NCBI GenBank assembly: GCA_031423015.1 | Contig: JANPER010000040.1 | Coordinates: 62,001 to 126,000, forward strand | Direction: 5' to 3' | DNA: 64,000 nt | DNA from: DATGPD01 sp031423015 | GTDB lineage: Bacteria > Planctomycetota > UBA1135 > UBA2386 | Shown here: in pieces, positions 27,260 to 35,180 of the stretch | How positions within the stretch are numbered: the stretch's first letter is position 1 | Layout of the letters: each line of letters opens with the position of its first letter | Notes under the pieces: model-generated | What the model was told of the DNA's origin: nothing | Databases searched by the model: none | What the model saw: only the letters and a program-made list of their open reading frames with translations | Translations under genes and position numbers: made by a program

Positions 27260-27631
27260 ATGCGACGCCGCGGAACGATCATCAGCCTCGTTTGCCTGGG
27301 TCTGCTCTTCGCGCTCGCCGGCGCGCGGGCCGCCGCCGTCGACATGGGACCGGCCGATTTGTTGATCGCGGTCACAACTTGCTGCGGCATGGCGCTGGTC
27401 TGCGTGCATGACGCACGCCGCATGGGCAAGCCGATGGCTTGCGTAGCAGGCTTGGCGCTCGTCGTGGCTTGGCCAGTCGCGATCCCCGTCTACCTGGTGT
27501 GGTCCCGCGGTTGGAAACGTGGGCTGCTCGGAGCGTTGGCCTTCATGACCGCGGTGGCAGTGCTCCACATGGGCACGTTCTACGCGACTGGCTACGCGGT
27601 GTGGGGCATGAGCTTCTTCGCGGGCGGTTGA
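27260..27631 (+). CDS. Small multi-pass membrane protein of unknown function
   Basis: Not recognised. 123 residues beginning MRRRGTIIS, with about four hydrophobic segments (IISLVCLGLLFALAG, LLIAVTTCCGMALV, ACVAGLALVVAWPVAIPVYL, GALAFMTAVAVLHM). A Trp-Ser-Arg-Gly-Trp-Lys-Arg turn lies between helices 3 and 4. The ATG at 27260 follows the last stop-free low-complexity stretch. The region 27033-27259 between this gene and the dehydrogenase shows no gene. Confidence 0.6.
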   Translation: MRRRGTIISLVCLGLLFALAGARAAAVDMGPADLLIAVTTCCGMALVCVHDARRMGKPMACVAGLALVVAWPVAIPVYLVWSRGWKRGLLGALAFMTAVAVLHMGTFYATGYAVWGMSFFAGG

Positions 27632-27664
27632 CACGGACACCGCGACCGAGTCCGACGCATCTTT

Positions 27665-27683
27665 GCGGAGGTCCACCCTCCGC
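27665..27683. terminator. Possible hairpin terminator after the membrane protein gene
   Basis: A 7-bp stem (gcggagg/cctccgc) with a 5-base loop starts about 34 bases after the stop at 27631. There is no T-tract downstream. Weak evidence, based on position. Confidence 0.3.
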
Positions 27684-27802
27684 GGTCGCTGCGTCGCTCC
27701 TGCCTCCCAAGTGTCCTCCTGCCCCGGTCGGCCAGCTCGCCAATGCGGACTTGACCGCGACTGGCCGCCATGCGTCACTGTGCGACGCTCGCCTCACCTC
27801 GC

Positions 27803-28579
27803 ATGCACTCCGAATCGTCAAGCCCGCAACCGCAGCTGCCATGGCCCGAGCCCGCGCCGCGCGAAGTGAGTCGCCCGCCGCGGAACGAGAACGTGCTGGC
27901 GGCGTACCTCGTGGCTCGCCTCAGCCGCGGCGTGGGCGTGCGGTTCGGCCAGTCGCGCACGCTGCCGGTGCAACTGCGCCGCGTCGGCGCCACGTTCACG
28001 CTGCGTCTGCACTTGTTCTTTGCCACGGCGCCCGACGACGTGCTCGACGCGCTGGCGGCGTGGATTGCACACGGTCGCCGCAGTCGCGCCGCTTGCGCAC
28101 CTCTCGATCGCTGGCTCGACGCCGAGTTGGCACGGCTGCCGGCACGCGAGAAGCCGCGCCCCGTGCTGCGCGCGCGCGGCGCGGTGCACGACCTCGACGC
28201 GCTGGCGCACGAACTGCGCGCCGGGCCTTGGCTACGCGACTTGAAAACGACGCCCAAGCTCACATGGGGTCGCGCCGGGCGGCGAGGCCGCGCGCGCGCG
28301 TCGCTGCAACTCGGCTTGTTCGACCCTGAGACCCAGACCGTGCGCATGCACCCCGTGCTCGACGACAGGTCGGTGCCGACGTGGTTCGTGCGCAGCGTGC
28401 TCTTCCACGAACTGCTGCACGCCGCGATCCCGCCGCGCCGCGACGCGCAAGGCCGGTGGGTCAAGCACGGGCCCGACTTTCGCCAACGAGAACGCGCCTA
28501 CGAGGACCACGCGCGGGCCAACACCTGGCTGACCGCGAACATCACGCGCCTGCTGGTCGCCGCGCGCCGCCGATCGTGA
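27803..28579 (+). CDS. SprT-like zinc metalloprotease-domain protein
   Basis: About 258 residues. A zinc-protease motif HELLHAAIPP is in the C-terminal third (FVRSVLFHELLHA), followed about 25 residues later by HGPDFRQRERAYE, the arrangement of SprT/WLM-like minimal proteases (HExxH plus a third ligand). The ATG at 27803 begins just before a Pro/Gln-rich linker and is preferred to the one at 27770. The stop overlaps the next gene's GTG by 4 bases (GTGA), so translation is probably coupled to the DNA glycosylase. SprT-type proteins act on DNA-protein crosslinks in eukaryotes, which would fit a repair pair, but that is inference. Confidence 0.75.
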   Translation: MHSESSSPQPQLPWPEPAPREVSRPPRNENVLAAYLVARLSRGVGVRFGQSRTLPVQLRRVGATFTLRLHLFFATAPDDVLDALAAWIAHGRRSRAACAPLDRWLDAELARLPAREKPRPVLRARGAVHDLDALAHELRAGPWLRDLKTTPKLTWGRAGRRGRARASLQLGLFDPETQTVRMHPVLDDRSVPTWFVRSVLFHELLHAAIPPRRDAQGRWVKHGPDFRQRERAYEDHARANTWLTANITRLLVAARRRS

Positions 28580-29172
28580 ACGCGCAGAAGCTCAGCGCAA
28601 CCATCGGAGCGACGCCGCTGCCGCGCGCGTTCTACGCCGACACCGCGTTGCGCGTGGCGCGCGCGCTGCTCGGCATGGTCGTCGTGCACCGCGGGGCGGG
28701 CACTGCCCGCGCCGGCGTGATCGTCGAGACCGAGGCCTATCTCGACGGCCGCGACCTCGCGTCGCACGCCGCCAAGGGTCGCACCGCGCGCACCGATGTG
28801 ATGTTCGGCCCGCCTGGTCACGCGTACGTGTACCTGATCTACGGCATGCACCACTGCTTGAACGTGGTGTGCGACCGCAACGGCAAGGCGGCGGCCGTGC
28901 TGTTGCGCGGGATCGCGCCGATCAGTGGCATCGACGCGCACGCGCGTACCGACGGCCCCGGGCGCCTGACGCGCGCACTCGGCGTCACGCGCGCGCACAA
29001 CCGAATCGATCTGTGCGGCGACGAGCTGTTCGTGGTCGCGGGCGACGCCCCCGCGCCCAAGCAAATCGTCCGCGGACCGCGCGTCGGCGTCGACTACGCC
29101 GGCGCGTGGGCCAACAAGCCGTATCGCTTCTGGATCCGCGACCACGCGCACGTGAGCCGGCCCCGATCCTGA
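28576..29172 (+). CDS. DNA-3-methyladenine glycosylase (AAG/MPG type)
   Basis: Base-excision repair enzyme that flips out and removes alkylated purines and hypoxanthine. The 198-residue product has the core motif IVETEAYLDGRDLASHA (residues 49-65, with the water-activating Glu in VETEAY), FGPPGHAYVYLIYGMHHCLNVV with the conserved Tyr/His that contact the flipped base, VLLRG and a DGPGRLTRALG block. Length fits the bacterial family. The GTG start at 28576 overlaps the previous stop, giving tight coupling. Confidence 0.94.
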   Translation: MNAQKLSATIGATPLPRAFYADTALRVARALLGMVVVHRGAGTARAGVIVETEAYLDGRDLASHAAKGRTARTDVMFGPPGHAYVYLIYGMHHCLNVVCDRNGKAAAVLLRGIAPISGIDAHARTDGPGRLTRALGVTRAHNRIDLCGDELFVVAGDAPAPKQIVRGPRVGVDYAGAWANKPYRFWIRDHAHVSRPRS

Positions 29173-29196
29173 GGGTGCCGTCGCTACGATCCCCGC

Positions 29197-30495
29197 ATGC
29201 GCACCCTTTGGCCTTTCCTCTTCGCCGTTCCCATCGTCGCGCAGCCGGGCTTCTGGGAGCCGCGCCCGCGCTTGCAGACCGCGCGCCAAGAAGTCGGCGC
29301 CGCCGCGTGGAACGGACGCGTGTACGTGGCCGGCGGACTCGGCGCCGCGGGGCAGAGCCTCGCCAGCGTCGAGCGCTATGACCCCGCGCTCCAGACCTGG
29401 GCGCCCACGCGCGATCTGCCGACGACGCTGCACCACTTCGGCATGGCGGCACTGAACGGCACGCTCTTCGTCGTCGGCGGCTACGTGGCAAGCTTCCGCG
29501 GCACGGCCGCGTGTTGGGCCTACGACATCGCGACCGATAGCTGGCGCTCGATCCGTGCACTGCCGCAGGCGCGCGGCGCGCTGGCGGCAACCGAACTCGG
29601 CGGGCGCATCTACGCCGTCGGCGGCGTCGACCCAGGCCGCGGCGTCGTCGGCGATCTCACCGTGTACGACCCAGTGGCCGACCTGTGGCTGCCGCTCCCG
29701 CCGATGCCGACGCCGCGCGAACACCTCGCCGTCGCCACGCTCGGCGGCAAGCTCTACGCCGCCGGCGGTCGCACCGGCGGCGTCAACCTCGACGCGCTCG
29801 AAGCCTTCGACCCGGTCACCAATACCTGGACCTCGCTGTCGCGCCTGCCCACGGCGCGGGGCGGCAACGGCGCGGCGACGCTCGCGGGCGAGCTGATCGT
29901 GGTCGGTGGCGAAGGCAGCCGAATCTTCCCCGAGGCCGAAGCGTACGACCCGCGCACGAACACCTGGCGCACGCTCGCGCCGATGACGCCAGGGCTGCAC
30001 GGCATCTACCCGGTGAGTCTCGGCGACGAGGTCTTCGTCGGTGGCGGCGCGACGGTGCCGGGCTACGGCGCGGTCGATGTCGCGCTCGCCTATCGTGCGT
30101 TGCCCGACGGGGTCGATCGTTACGGCACCGCGACGGCGGCGTGCAATGGGGCGCTCGTCGCTGGGGTCGACGCGCGGCCGATCGCTGGAACGAGCCTCAC
30201 GGTGAGCAACGGGCGCGGCGCGCCACCGGGCACGGCGGGAGCACTCGCACTCAGCGCGGTCCCTGACGCCGCGGGCGTTCTCTTCCTGGGCGCGCGGATC
30301 CATGTAGCGCTGATGGGCGTGTTCCCCGTGCCGACCACGGCCGACGCGCTCGGGCGCGCGCACGTTCCCCTGCCGCTGCCGCTCAGCAGCACTGGCGGTG
30401 TGTTCTTCGCGCAGTTTGTGTTCGTCAACACCGCGACGTGCCAGGGAACGGGCGTGCTCAGCGCTTCCGACGCGCTGGCGATCCGCATCCGCTGA
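29197..30495 (+). CDS. Secreted Kelch-repeat beta-propeller protein
   Basis: 432 residues with a short signal peptide (MRTLWPFLFAVPIVAQ). About five to six Kelch units follow between residues 25 and 300, each with the GG pair and a conserved Tyr/Trp (VYVAGGLG, LFVVGGYV, IYAVGGVD, LYAAGGRT, LIVVGGEG, VFVGGGAT). The final 130 residues form a beta-rich C-terminal module ending VLSASDALAIRIR, similar in style to other secreted proteins in this window. Role and partner are unknown; extracellular location is inferred. Confidence 0.85.
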   Translation: MRTLWPFLFAVPIVAQPGFWEPRPRLQTARQEVGAAAWNGRVYVAGGLGAAGQSLASVERYDPALQTWAPTRDLPTTLHHFGMAALNGTLFVVGGYVASFRGTAACWAYDIATDSWRSIRALPQARGALAATELGGRIYAVGGVDPGRGVVGDLTVYDPVADLWLPLPPMPTPREHLAVATLGGKLYAAGGRTGGVNLDALEAFDPVTNTWTSLSRLPTARGGNGAATLAGELIVVGGEGSRIFPEAEAYDPRTNTWRTLAPMTPGLHGIYPVSLGDEVFVGGGATVPGYGAVDVALAYRALPDGVDRYGTATAACNGALVAGVDARPIAGTSLTVSNGRGAPPGTAGALALSAVPDAAGVLFLGARIHVALMGVFPVPTTADALGRAHVPLPLPLSSTGGVFFAQFVFVNTATCQGTGVLSASDALAIRIR

Positions 30496-30538
30496 GGGCG
30501 AAGCGCCGAGGTGCTTCGTGATCGCCGATCCCTGACGC

Positions 30539-31069
30539 TCAGGCCCGCAACACTCGCAGGTACTCGCGCCAGGGTCCGACCTGGTCGCCGACGCGCTTGG
30601 CCATCACGCGCGCGATCTGCGTGACGTGCGTCAGATCGTGCGCCACCCAGGTCGCGAGCAACTCGCGCATCGTGACCACGCCGAGCGACGGATGCCGCCC
30701 GCGCCGATCGAGATCCGCGGCACCGAGGTCGAGATCACGGAGCGCCACAAGGCTCAACGCGCGCTTCTCGGCGAACTCATCGAGCAGGCTCGGCAGACTG
30801 CGGCCAGCGAAGCGTTCCTCCTGCGCGAATCGATCGAAGGGGGGAAACGGCTGGCGGTCGCCGTGTTCGACGATCCACCGCGCACGCGGGATCCAGTCGG
30901 TGTCCTCGCCGTGGATGAGGTGTCCGACGACGTCGTAGGCCGACCACGTGTCAGGTCCCTCGTTGCATCGAGTCCAACCCTCGGGGAGATCGCGAAGCCA
31001 GGCATCGAGCGTCGCGGGTAGGCGCGCCAGAGACTCGACGAACGTGCCGATGTCGTTGTCCATCCGCAT
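30539..31069 (-). CDS. DinB family protein
   Basis: 176 residues forming a DinB-like four-helix bundle. Histidines in positions typical of the metal triad are visible: GHLIHGED in the first half and WVAHDLTHVTQIAR near the C-terminus. DinB-like proteins (YfiT/bacillithiol-transferase relatives) are thiol transferases or metal-binding proteins of often unknown substrate. Convergent with the Kelch gene. A second ATG lies two codons downstream. Confidence 0.85.
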   Translation of the reverse strand: MRMDNDIGTFVESLARLPATLDAWLRDLPEGWTRCNEGPDTWSAYDVVGHLIHGEDTDWIPRARWIVEHGDRQPFPPFDRFAQEERFAGRSLPSLLDEFAEKRALSLVALRDLDLGAADLDRRGRHPSLGVVTMRELLATWVAHDLTHVTQIARVMAKRVGDQVGPWREYLRVLRA

Positions 31070-31284
31070 ACGAATACCCCGACGCTCGCCAGCGTCGACC
31101 TGCTAGGAAAGACGCCATGCGGATCGTGTCGCTGGGCGCCCCGGGCCCGCGCCTGGTAGAGGGGAGTCGCGCGCTGCGCACCCTCGTGCGCGAGTTTGCG
31201 CACCAGTTGCCGCGTCAGACGGATGGGGCATGATCTCAAAGACGTCGTGGTGCTCGCAAGGCGCTGCGCCGCAGTCGCACGACC

Positions 31285-33390
31285 ATGCTCGAACCTCTCT
31301 CCACACGGACCATGTCCGGTGCCCGGCGCGGGTCTCGCCCCGGCTGCCGTTTCGGTATCACCTTCCTGCTCGGCGTCGCGTGCCTCGGCGCGCAGTCGAG
31401 TCAACAAGCGGCCGTGCAGGTCACGGCGCTGGCGGCGGTGGCGCCACCGACCATCACGTTCACTTGGCCCGCGGATGCAACGGCAACCAGCTACTCCGTG
31501 GTGCGTCGGTTGCCCGGTGCCGCGACGTGGGGCAGCTCGACGACGATTCCCGGCGGCGGCAGCGCGACGGCATGGGTCGACACCACCGTCGCGGTAGGCA
31601 CTCGCTACGACTACTGGTTCACCAAGAACCACAGCGCGGGCCAGGCGCGCGGCTTCATCAGTTCCGGCATCGAGGTGCCGGTGGTCGACGACCGCGGCGT
31701 GCTCATCTTGTTGGTCGATGCAACCAAGGCCCTGCCCTTGGCGGGGTCGATCGACCGACTGGTCGCGGATCTGCGCGGCGACGGCTGGAGCGTGCTGCGT
31801 CACAACGTCGACCCAACGCAGTCGGTGGTGAGCGTCAAGTCGCGCATCGTCGCCGACTACAACGCCGACCCGACCAACGTGAAGGCCGTCTTCTTGTTGG
31901 GGCGTGTGCCGGTGCCGTACTCGGGCGCGATCAACCCAGACGGCCACTCCGACCACTACGGCGCGTGGCCGGCCGATGTGTACTACGCTGACATGAACGG
32001 GACCTGGACCGACACGCAGATCAACACCGTGGTCGCGAGCCGGGCGCAGAACCGCAACATCCCCGGCGACGGCAAGTTCGATCAGAGCACGTTGCCCAGC
32101 GACGTGGAGTTGATGGTGGGCCGCGTCGACCTGTCGAACATGCCCTCGTTCAGCCGCAGCGAAGTCGACCTGCTGCGCGGCTACCTGGACAAGGACCATG
32201 ACTATCGCCACAAGGTGTTCGCCGTCGATCAGCGCGCCGTCATCGACGACAACTTCGGTTGGTTCAGCGGCGAGGCGTTCGCAGCGTCGGGTTGGCGCAA
32301 CTTCAGCGCGCTCGTCGACCCGGCGAACATCACCGCGGGCGATTACTTCACCTTGCTGAACAGCAGCTCCGGCGGTGGCTATGCCTGGTCGTATGGCTGC
32401 GGCGGCGGCTCCTACACCAGCGCTGGCGGCATCGGCTCCACCGCGAACTTCGTGACATCGACCAACCGCAACGTGTTCACGCTGCTGTTCGGCAGCTACT
32501 TCGGCGATTGGGATGCCGGCGACAGCTTCCTGCGCGCGCCGCTGTGTTCGGGCTGGACGCTGACCAACTGTTGGGCTGGCCGCCCGCACTGGTCGTTCCA
32601 GCAGATGGCGATGGGCGAACCGATCGGCCTCTGCACGCGCTACAGCCAAAACGACATCTACGCCGGCAACTACGGCACGCGCTTCATTCACCTTGCCTTG
32701 ATGGGCGACCCGACGCTGCGCCAACACGTCATCGCGCCGCCGAGCGGCGTGGCGGCGACGGTGTCGCGCAGTGGAGTGCATCTGTCTTGGACGCCTTCGA
32801 CTGATCCCGTGGCCGGCTATCACATCTACCGCGCGGTCCTCGCCTCGGGTCCCTATGCGCGTCTCAGTGGCGCTCCAGTCAGCAGCACGACGTTCACCGA
32901 CGCCGTGCCGCTCGCGGGAACCAATGCCTATCTGGTGAAAGCCGCGCGCATCGAGGTCTCGCCGAGCGGCTCGTACTGGAACCTCAGTCAAGGCGTTGCC
33001 GCGTTTGCCTGCACGTTCGGCGCGGCGGTGGCGCAGAGCGTCGGCACGCCCTGCGGCAGCCCGGCGCCACGGTTCCAGAGCACGCGGCCGGTGCTGGGCC
33101 AAACGCTGGTGCTGTCGATCGACAGCGGCCCCGGCAACGCCGTCGGCCAGATGCTCGTCGGTTCGATCGGCACGCCGTTGCCCATCGAGGGCTGCGAGCT
33201 GCACCTCACGGTGCCGTCGCTCGCGTTCTTCTTGCCGCTGCTGCTCGATCAAACTGGCGCCTGGTCGGTGAGCTTCCCGCTGCCGAGCGACCCGAGCTGG
33301 AGCTGCATCGCGCTGGACTTGCAGGCGGCGATGTTCGGACCCGCGGGGTTTGCGATGTCGAACGCGATGCGGTTGGTGACGGGCAGCTAG
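31285..33390 (+). CDS. Secreted C25/gingipain-like protein with FN3-like domains, probably catalytically inactive
   Basis: About 700 residues. After a signal peptide (FGITFLLGVACLGAQ), an FN3-like domain precedes a caspase/gingipain-like fold: VLILLVDATKALP, VKAVFLLGRVPVPYSG, then SDHYGAWPADVYYADMNG and VELMVGRVDL, as in peptidase family C25. The positions expected to hold the catalytic His and Cys read SYGCGGGSY and LLFGSYFGDWD, so neither GHG nor a Cys in the second motif is seen. A second FN3-like domain (GVHLSWTPSTDPVAGYHIYR) and a C-terminal beta module follow. The first ATG (31285) or the one at 31312 could be the start. Gap 31070-31284 shows no gene. Confidence 0.7.
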   Translation: MLEPLSTRTMSGARRGSRPGCRFGITFLLGVACLGAQSSQQAAVQVTALAAVAPPTITFTWPADATATSYSVVRRLPGAATWGSSTTIPGGGSATAWVDTTVAVGTRYDYWFTKNHSAGQARGFISSGIEVPVVDDRGVLILLVDATKALPLAGSIDRLVADLRGDGWSVLRHNVDPTQSVVSVKSRIVADYNADPTNVKAVFLLGRVPVPYSGAINPDGHSDHYGAWPADVYYADMNGTWTDTQINTVVASRAQNRNIPGDGKFDQSTLPSDVELMVGRVDLSNMPSFSRSEVDLLRGYLDKDHDYRHKVFAVDQRAVIDDNFGWFSGEAFAASGWRNFSALVDPANITAGDYFTLLNSSSGGGYAWSYGCGGGSYTSAGGIGSTANFVTSTNRNVFTLLFGSYFGDWDAGDSFLRAPLCSGWTLTNCWAGRPHWSFQQMAMGEPIGLCTRYSQNDIYAGNYGTRFIHLALMGDPTLRQHVIAPPSGVAATVSRSGVHLSWTPSTDPVAGYHIYRAVLASGPYARLSGAPVSSTTFTDAVPLAGTNAYLVKAARIEVSPSGSYWNLSQGVAAFACTFGAAVAQSVGTPCGSPAPRFQSTRPVLGQTLVLSIDSGPGNAVGQMLVGSIGTPLPIEGCELHLTVPSLAFFLPLLLDQTGAWSVSFPLPSDPSWSCIALDLQAAMFGPAGFAMSNAMRLVTGS

Positions 33391-33429
33391 TCGCCTTGGT
33401 CGATCGAAGACGCGACGAATGAGTCACCT

Positions 33430-34833
33430 TCAGACGTCTCGCCGACGACGCGACAGCAGCCAGTGCAGCGGCCACATCAGTCCGATGCTGGCGATGCTGA
33501 GCATCGGCGGCCAGGGATCGGTGCCGATCGCGTACACGATCATCCACGCCAACGTAAGCACGTAGATGATGGGCGGCAGCGGGAAGAACGGCGTCGCGAA
33601 CGGGCCCGGCAGCTCGCCGCGCCGGCGCAGCGGGAACACGGCCAGCAGCACCATGCTCGACAACATGGCCATGCCGGCGCCCGAGTAGATGACCATCGCG
33701 TCGAACCCGCCAGACCACAGGACGATCAACGCCAGTGCCGCCTGCAACACCGTCGCCACCGCGGGCGTCGCGCGTTGGCGGTGCACGCGGCCGAACCCGG
33801 CGGGAAGCAAGCCGTCGTTCGCCATCGCGAACGCGACGCGCGGTCCCGTGAGAATGAACGCACTGAGCGAAGCCAGAAGGCCCACGCCGATCACCAACGC
33901 GAGCACGCTGCCGATCCGTGCGCCGAACAGGCGCGTCGTCGCGGTCTCGGCGATGCGTTCGATCGCGTCAGGCGACAGGCTCGCCACCTCGCGCGGATCG
34001 AGCGCGTACGCGTATGTGAGATTGAGCGCCAGGTACAAGAGCGTGACCAGCGCGCAGCCGCCGATCAGACAGCGCGGCAGGTGGCGCGCAGGGTCGCGGA
34101 TCTCGCCCGCAAGGTAGGCAGCGCCGTTCCAGCCGCTGTAGGCATAGGCCACCTGAATGAGGGCCACGGCGAGCACGCCGGGGTTCTGCTCGGACAACGG
34201 CCGGCCGCCCGCAAAGTGGGCGACGTCACCCTCGCCGCAACACAGGCCCAGGACGGCGATCGCGATCAGCGTGAACAGCTTGAACAAGGTGGTCGCGCCT
34301 TGCAGCCACGCGCTCTCGCGCTGCCCGAGGATGTGCAAGATGCTCAACGCGATGATCAACAACGACCCGAACGTCGGCGCCAACCAGGACTGCGCGAACA
34401 ACACCGCGACCGCGCTGTCGGGGCCGAGCCCGCGCGCGGCCGCCGCGAGGTAGGCCACCGTGGCGTGCGCGATCACCGCGATCGGCGCGGCGAAGGCGAG
34501 CACGATGGTGGCGGCGCCATACACAAAGCCGCTGGTCGGCCCGAACGCGCGCCGCACGTAGACGTATTCACCGCCGACCCGCGGCATCGCGCTCGCGAGT
34601 TCAGCGAGGGTCAGCGCGCCGCACAGCGCCAGCACACCCCCCAGTGCCCACAGCGCGAACAGCACGGTGTGACTCTGCGTGTCGCGCAGGATGAACCCCG
34701 ACGTGGTGAGGATGCCGCCCCCCACCATGCTGGCGACAACGACAAAGAGGCCCGTCCAGAACCCAAAGCGCCGCGGCAGCTCGGCAGCTTTGGCAGCGTC
34801 CACCACGGGGGTGTCTTCGCGAGGAACGGTCAC
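33430..34833 (-). CDS. APC-superfamily amino acid permease
   Basis: About 467 residues with twelve hydrophobic helices. Helix 1 has the unwound GLFVVVASMVGGGILTTSG motif and helix 6 has YAYSGWNGAAYLAGEI, the two broken helices that line the substrate site in LeuT-fold APC carriers (LAT/AAT group). PRVGGEYVYVRRAFG after helix 2 is also typical. It likely imports or exchanges amino acids; specificity is unknown. The GTG at 34833 is preferred: the frame remains open upstream to 35181, but that part consists of gene debris unrelated to the family. Confidence 0.9.
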   Translation of the reverse strand: MTVPREDTPVVDAAKAAELPRRFGFWTGLFVVVASMVGGGILTTSGFILRDTQSHTVLFALWALGGVLALCGALTLAELASAMPRVGGEYVYVRRAFGPTSGFVYGAATIVLAFAAPIAVIAHATVAYLAAAARGLGPDSAVAVLFAQSWLAPTFGSLLIIALSILHILGQRESAWLQGATTLFKLFTLIAIAVLGLCCGEGDVAHFAGGRPLSEQNPGVLAVALIQVAYAYSGWNGAAYLAGEIRDPARHLPRCLIGGCALVTLLYLALNLTYAYALDPREVASLSPDAIERIAETATTRLFGARIGSVLALVIGVGLLASLSAFILTGPRVAFAMANDGLLPAGFGRVHRQRATPAVATVLQAALALIVLWSGGFDAMVIYSGAGMAMLSSMVLLAVFPLRRRGELPGPFATPFFPLPPIIYVLTLAWMIVYAIGTDPWPPMLSIASIGLMWPLHWLLSRRRRDV

Positions 34834-34891
34834 ACGGCGCTCGTCGGCGGAGTCATAGCCGACGCGCGCGGGCGTGGCGACCGATCTCCTC

Positions 34892-35107
34892 CTAGGCGGA
34901 CACCGCGTCGAGCCTCGCCGCGGTGAGTAGCCGTTCCGCCCAACGCGCCACGTCTGCGGCACTACCACGTCGGAGCCGGGCGACGATGTCAGGCTGCCGT
35001 GACGTCGACGAAGCGCACGCGTGGGATTCGACATGCCAGGGCCAGCCTTGATGCAGGCGCCGTAGGCGGCATTCCATGCCCATGTCCGCCTTCTCGCCGC
35101 CCGTGCG
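34892..35107 (-). pseudogene. Debris: broken second aconitase copy and an Rpn/DUF4351-like tail
   Basis: On the minus strand, about 35066-35107 resembles the aconitase stretch encoding GKKADMDMYAA (intact copy near 37051-37091), and 35025-35062 matches the stretch encoding GACIKAGPG-S-N (intact near 36857-36894; 34 of 38 bases). In the intact gene these are 155 bases apart, so the relic has lost the middle. After it, a frame reads PDIVARLRRGSAADVARWAERLLTAARLD-stop to 34892, similar to C-termini of Rpn/DUF4351 nuclease-type proteins; that resemblance is weak. No intact gene fits here. Confidence 0.7.
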
Positions 35108-35180
35108 TCGACAGGCTGGAGCAAAGAAGTAGACTGGCGCCTATCGGAGCTGTCTGCACGCCGGACCAACATCGAGTGCA

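Noticed and set aside
30754..33252. 832-codon minus-strand frame
   Set aside because: Overlaps the C25-like gene antisense and DinB out of frame; no recognisable domain.
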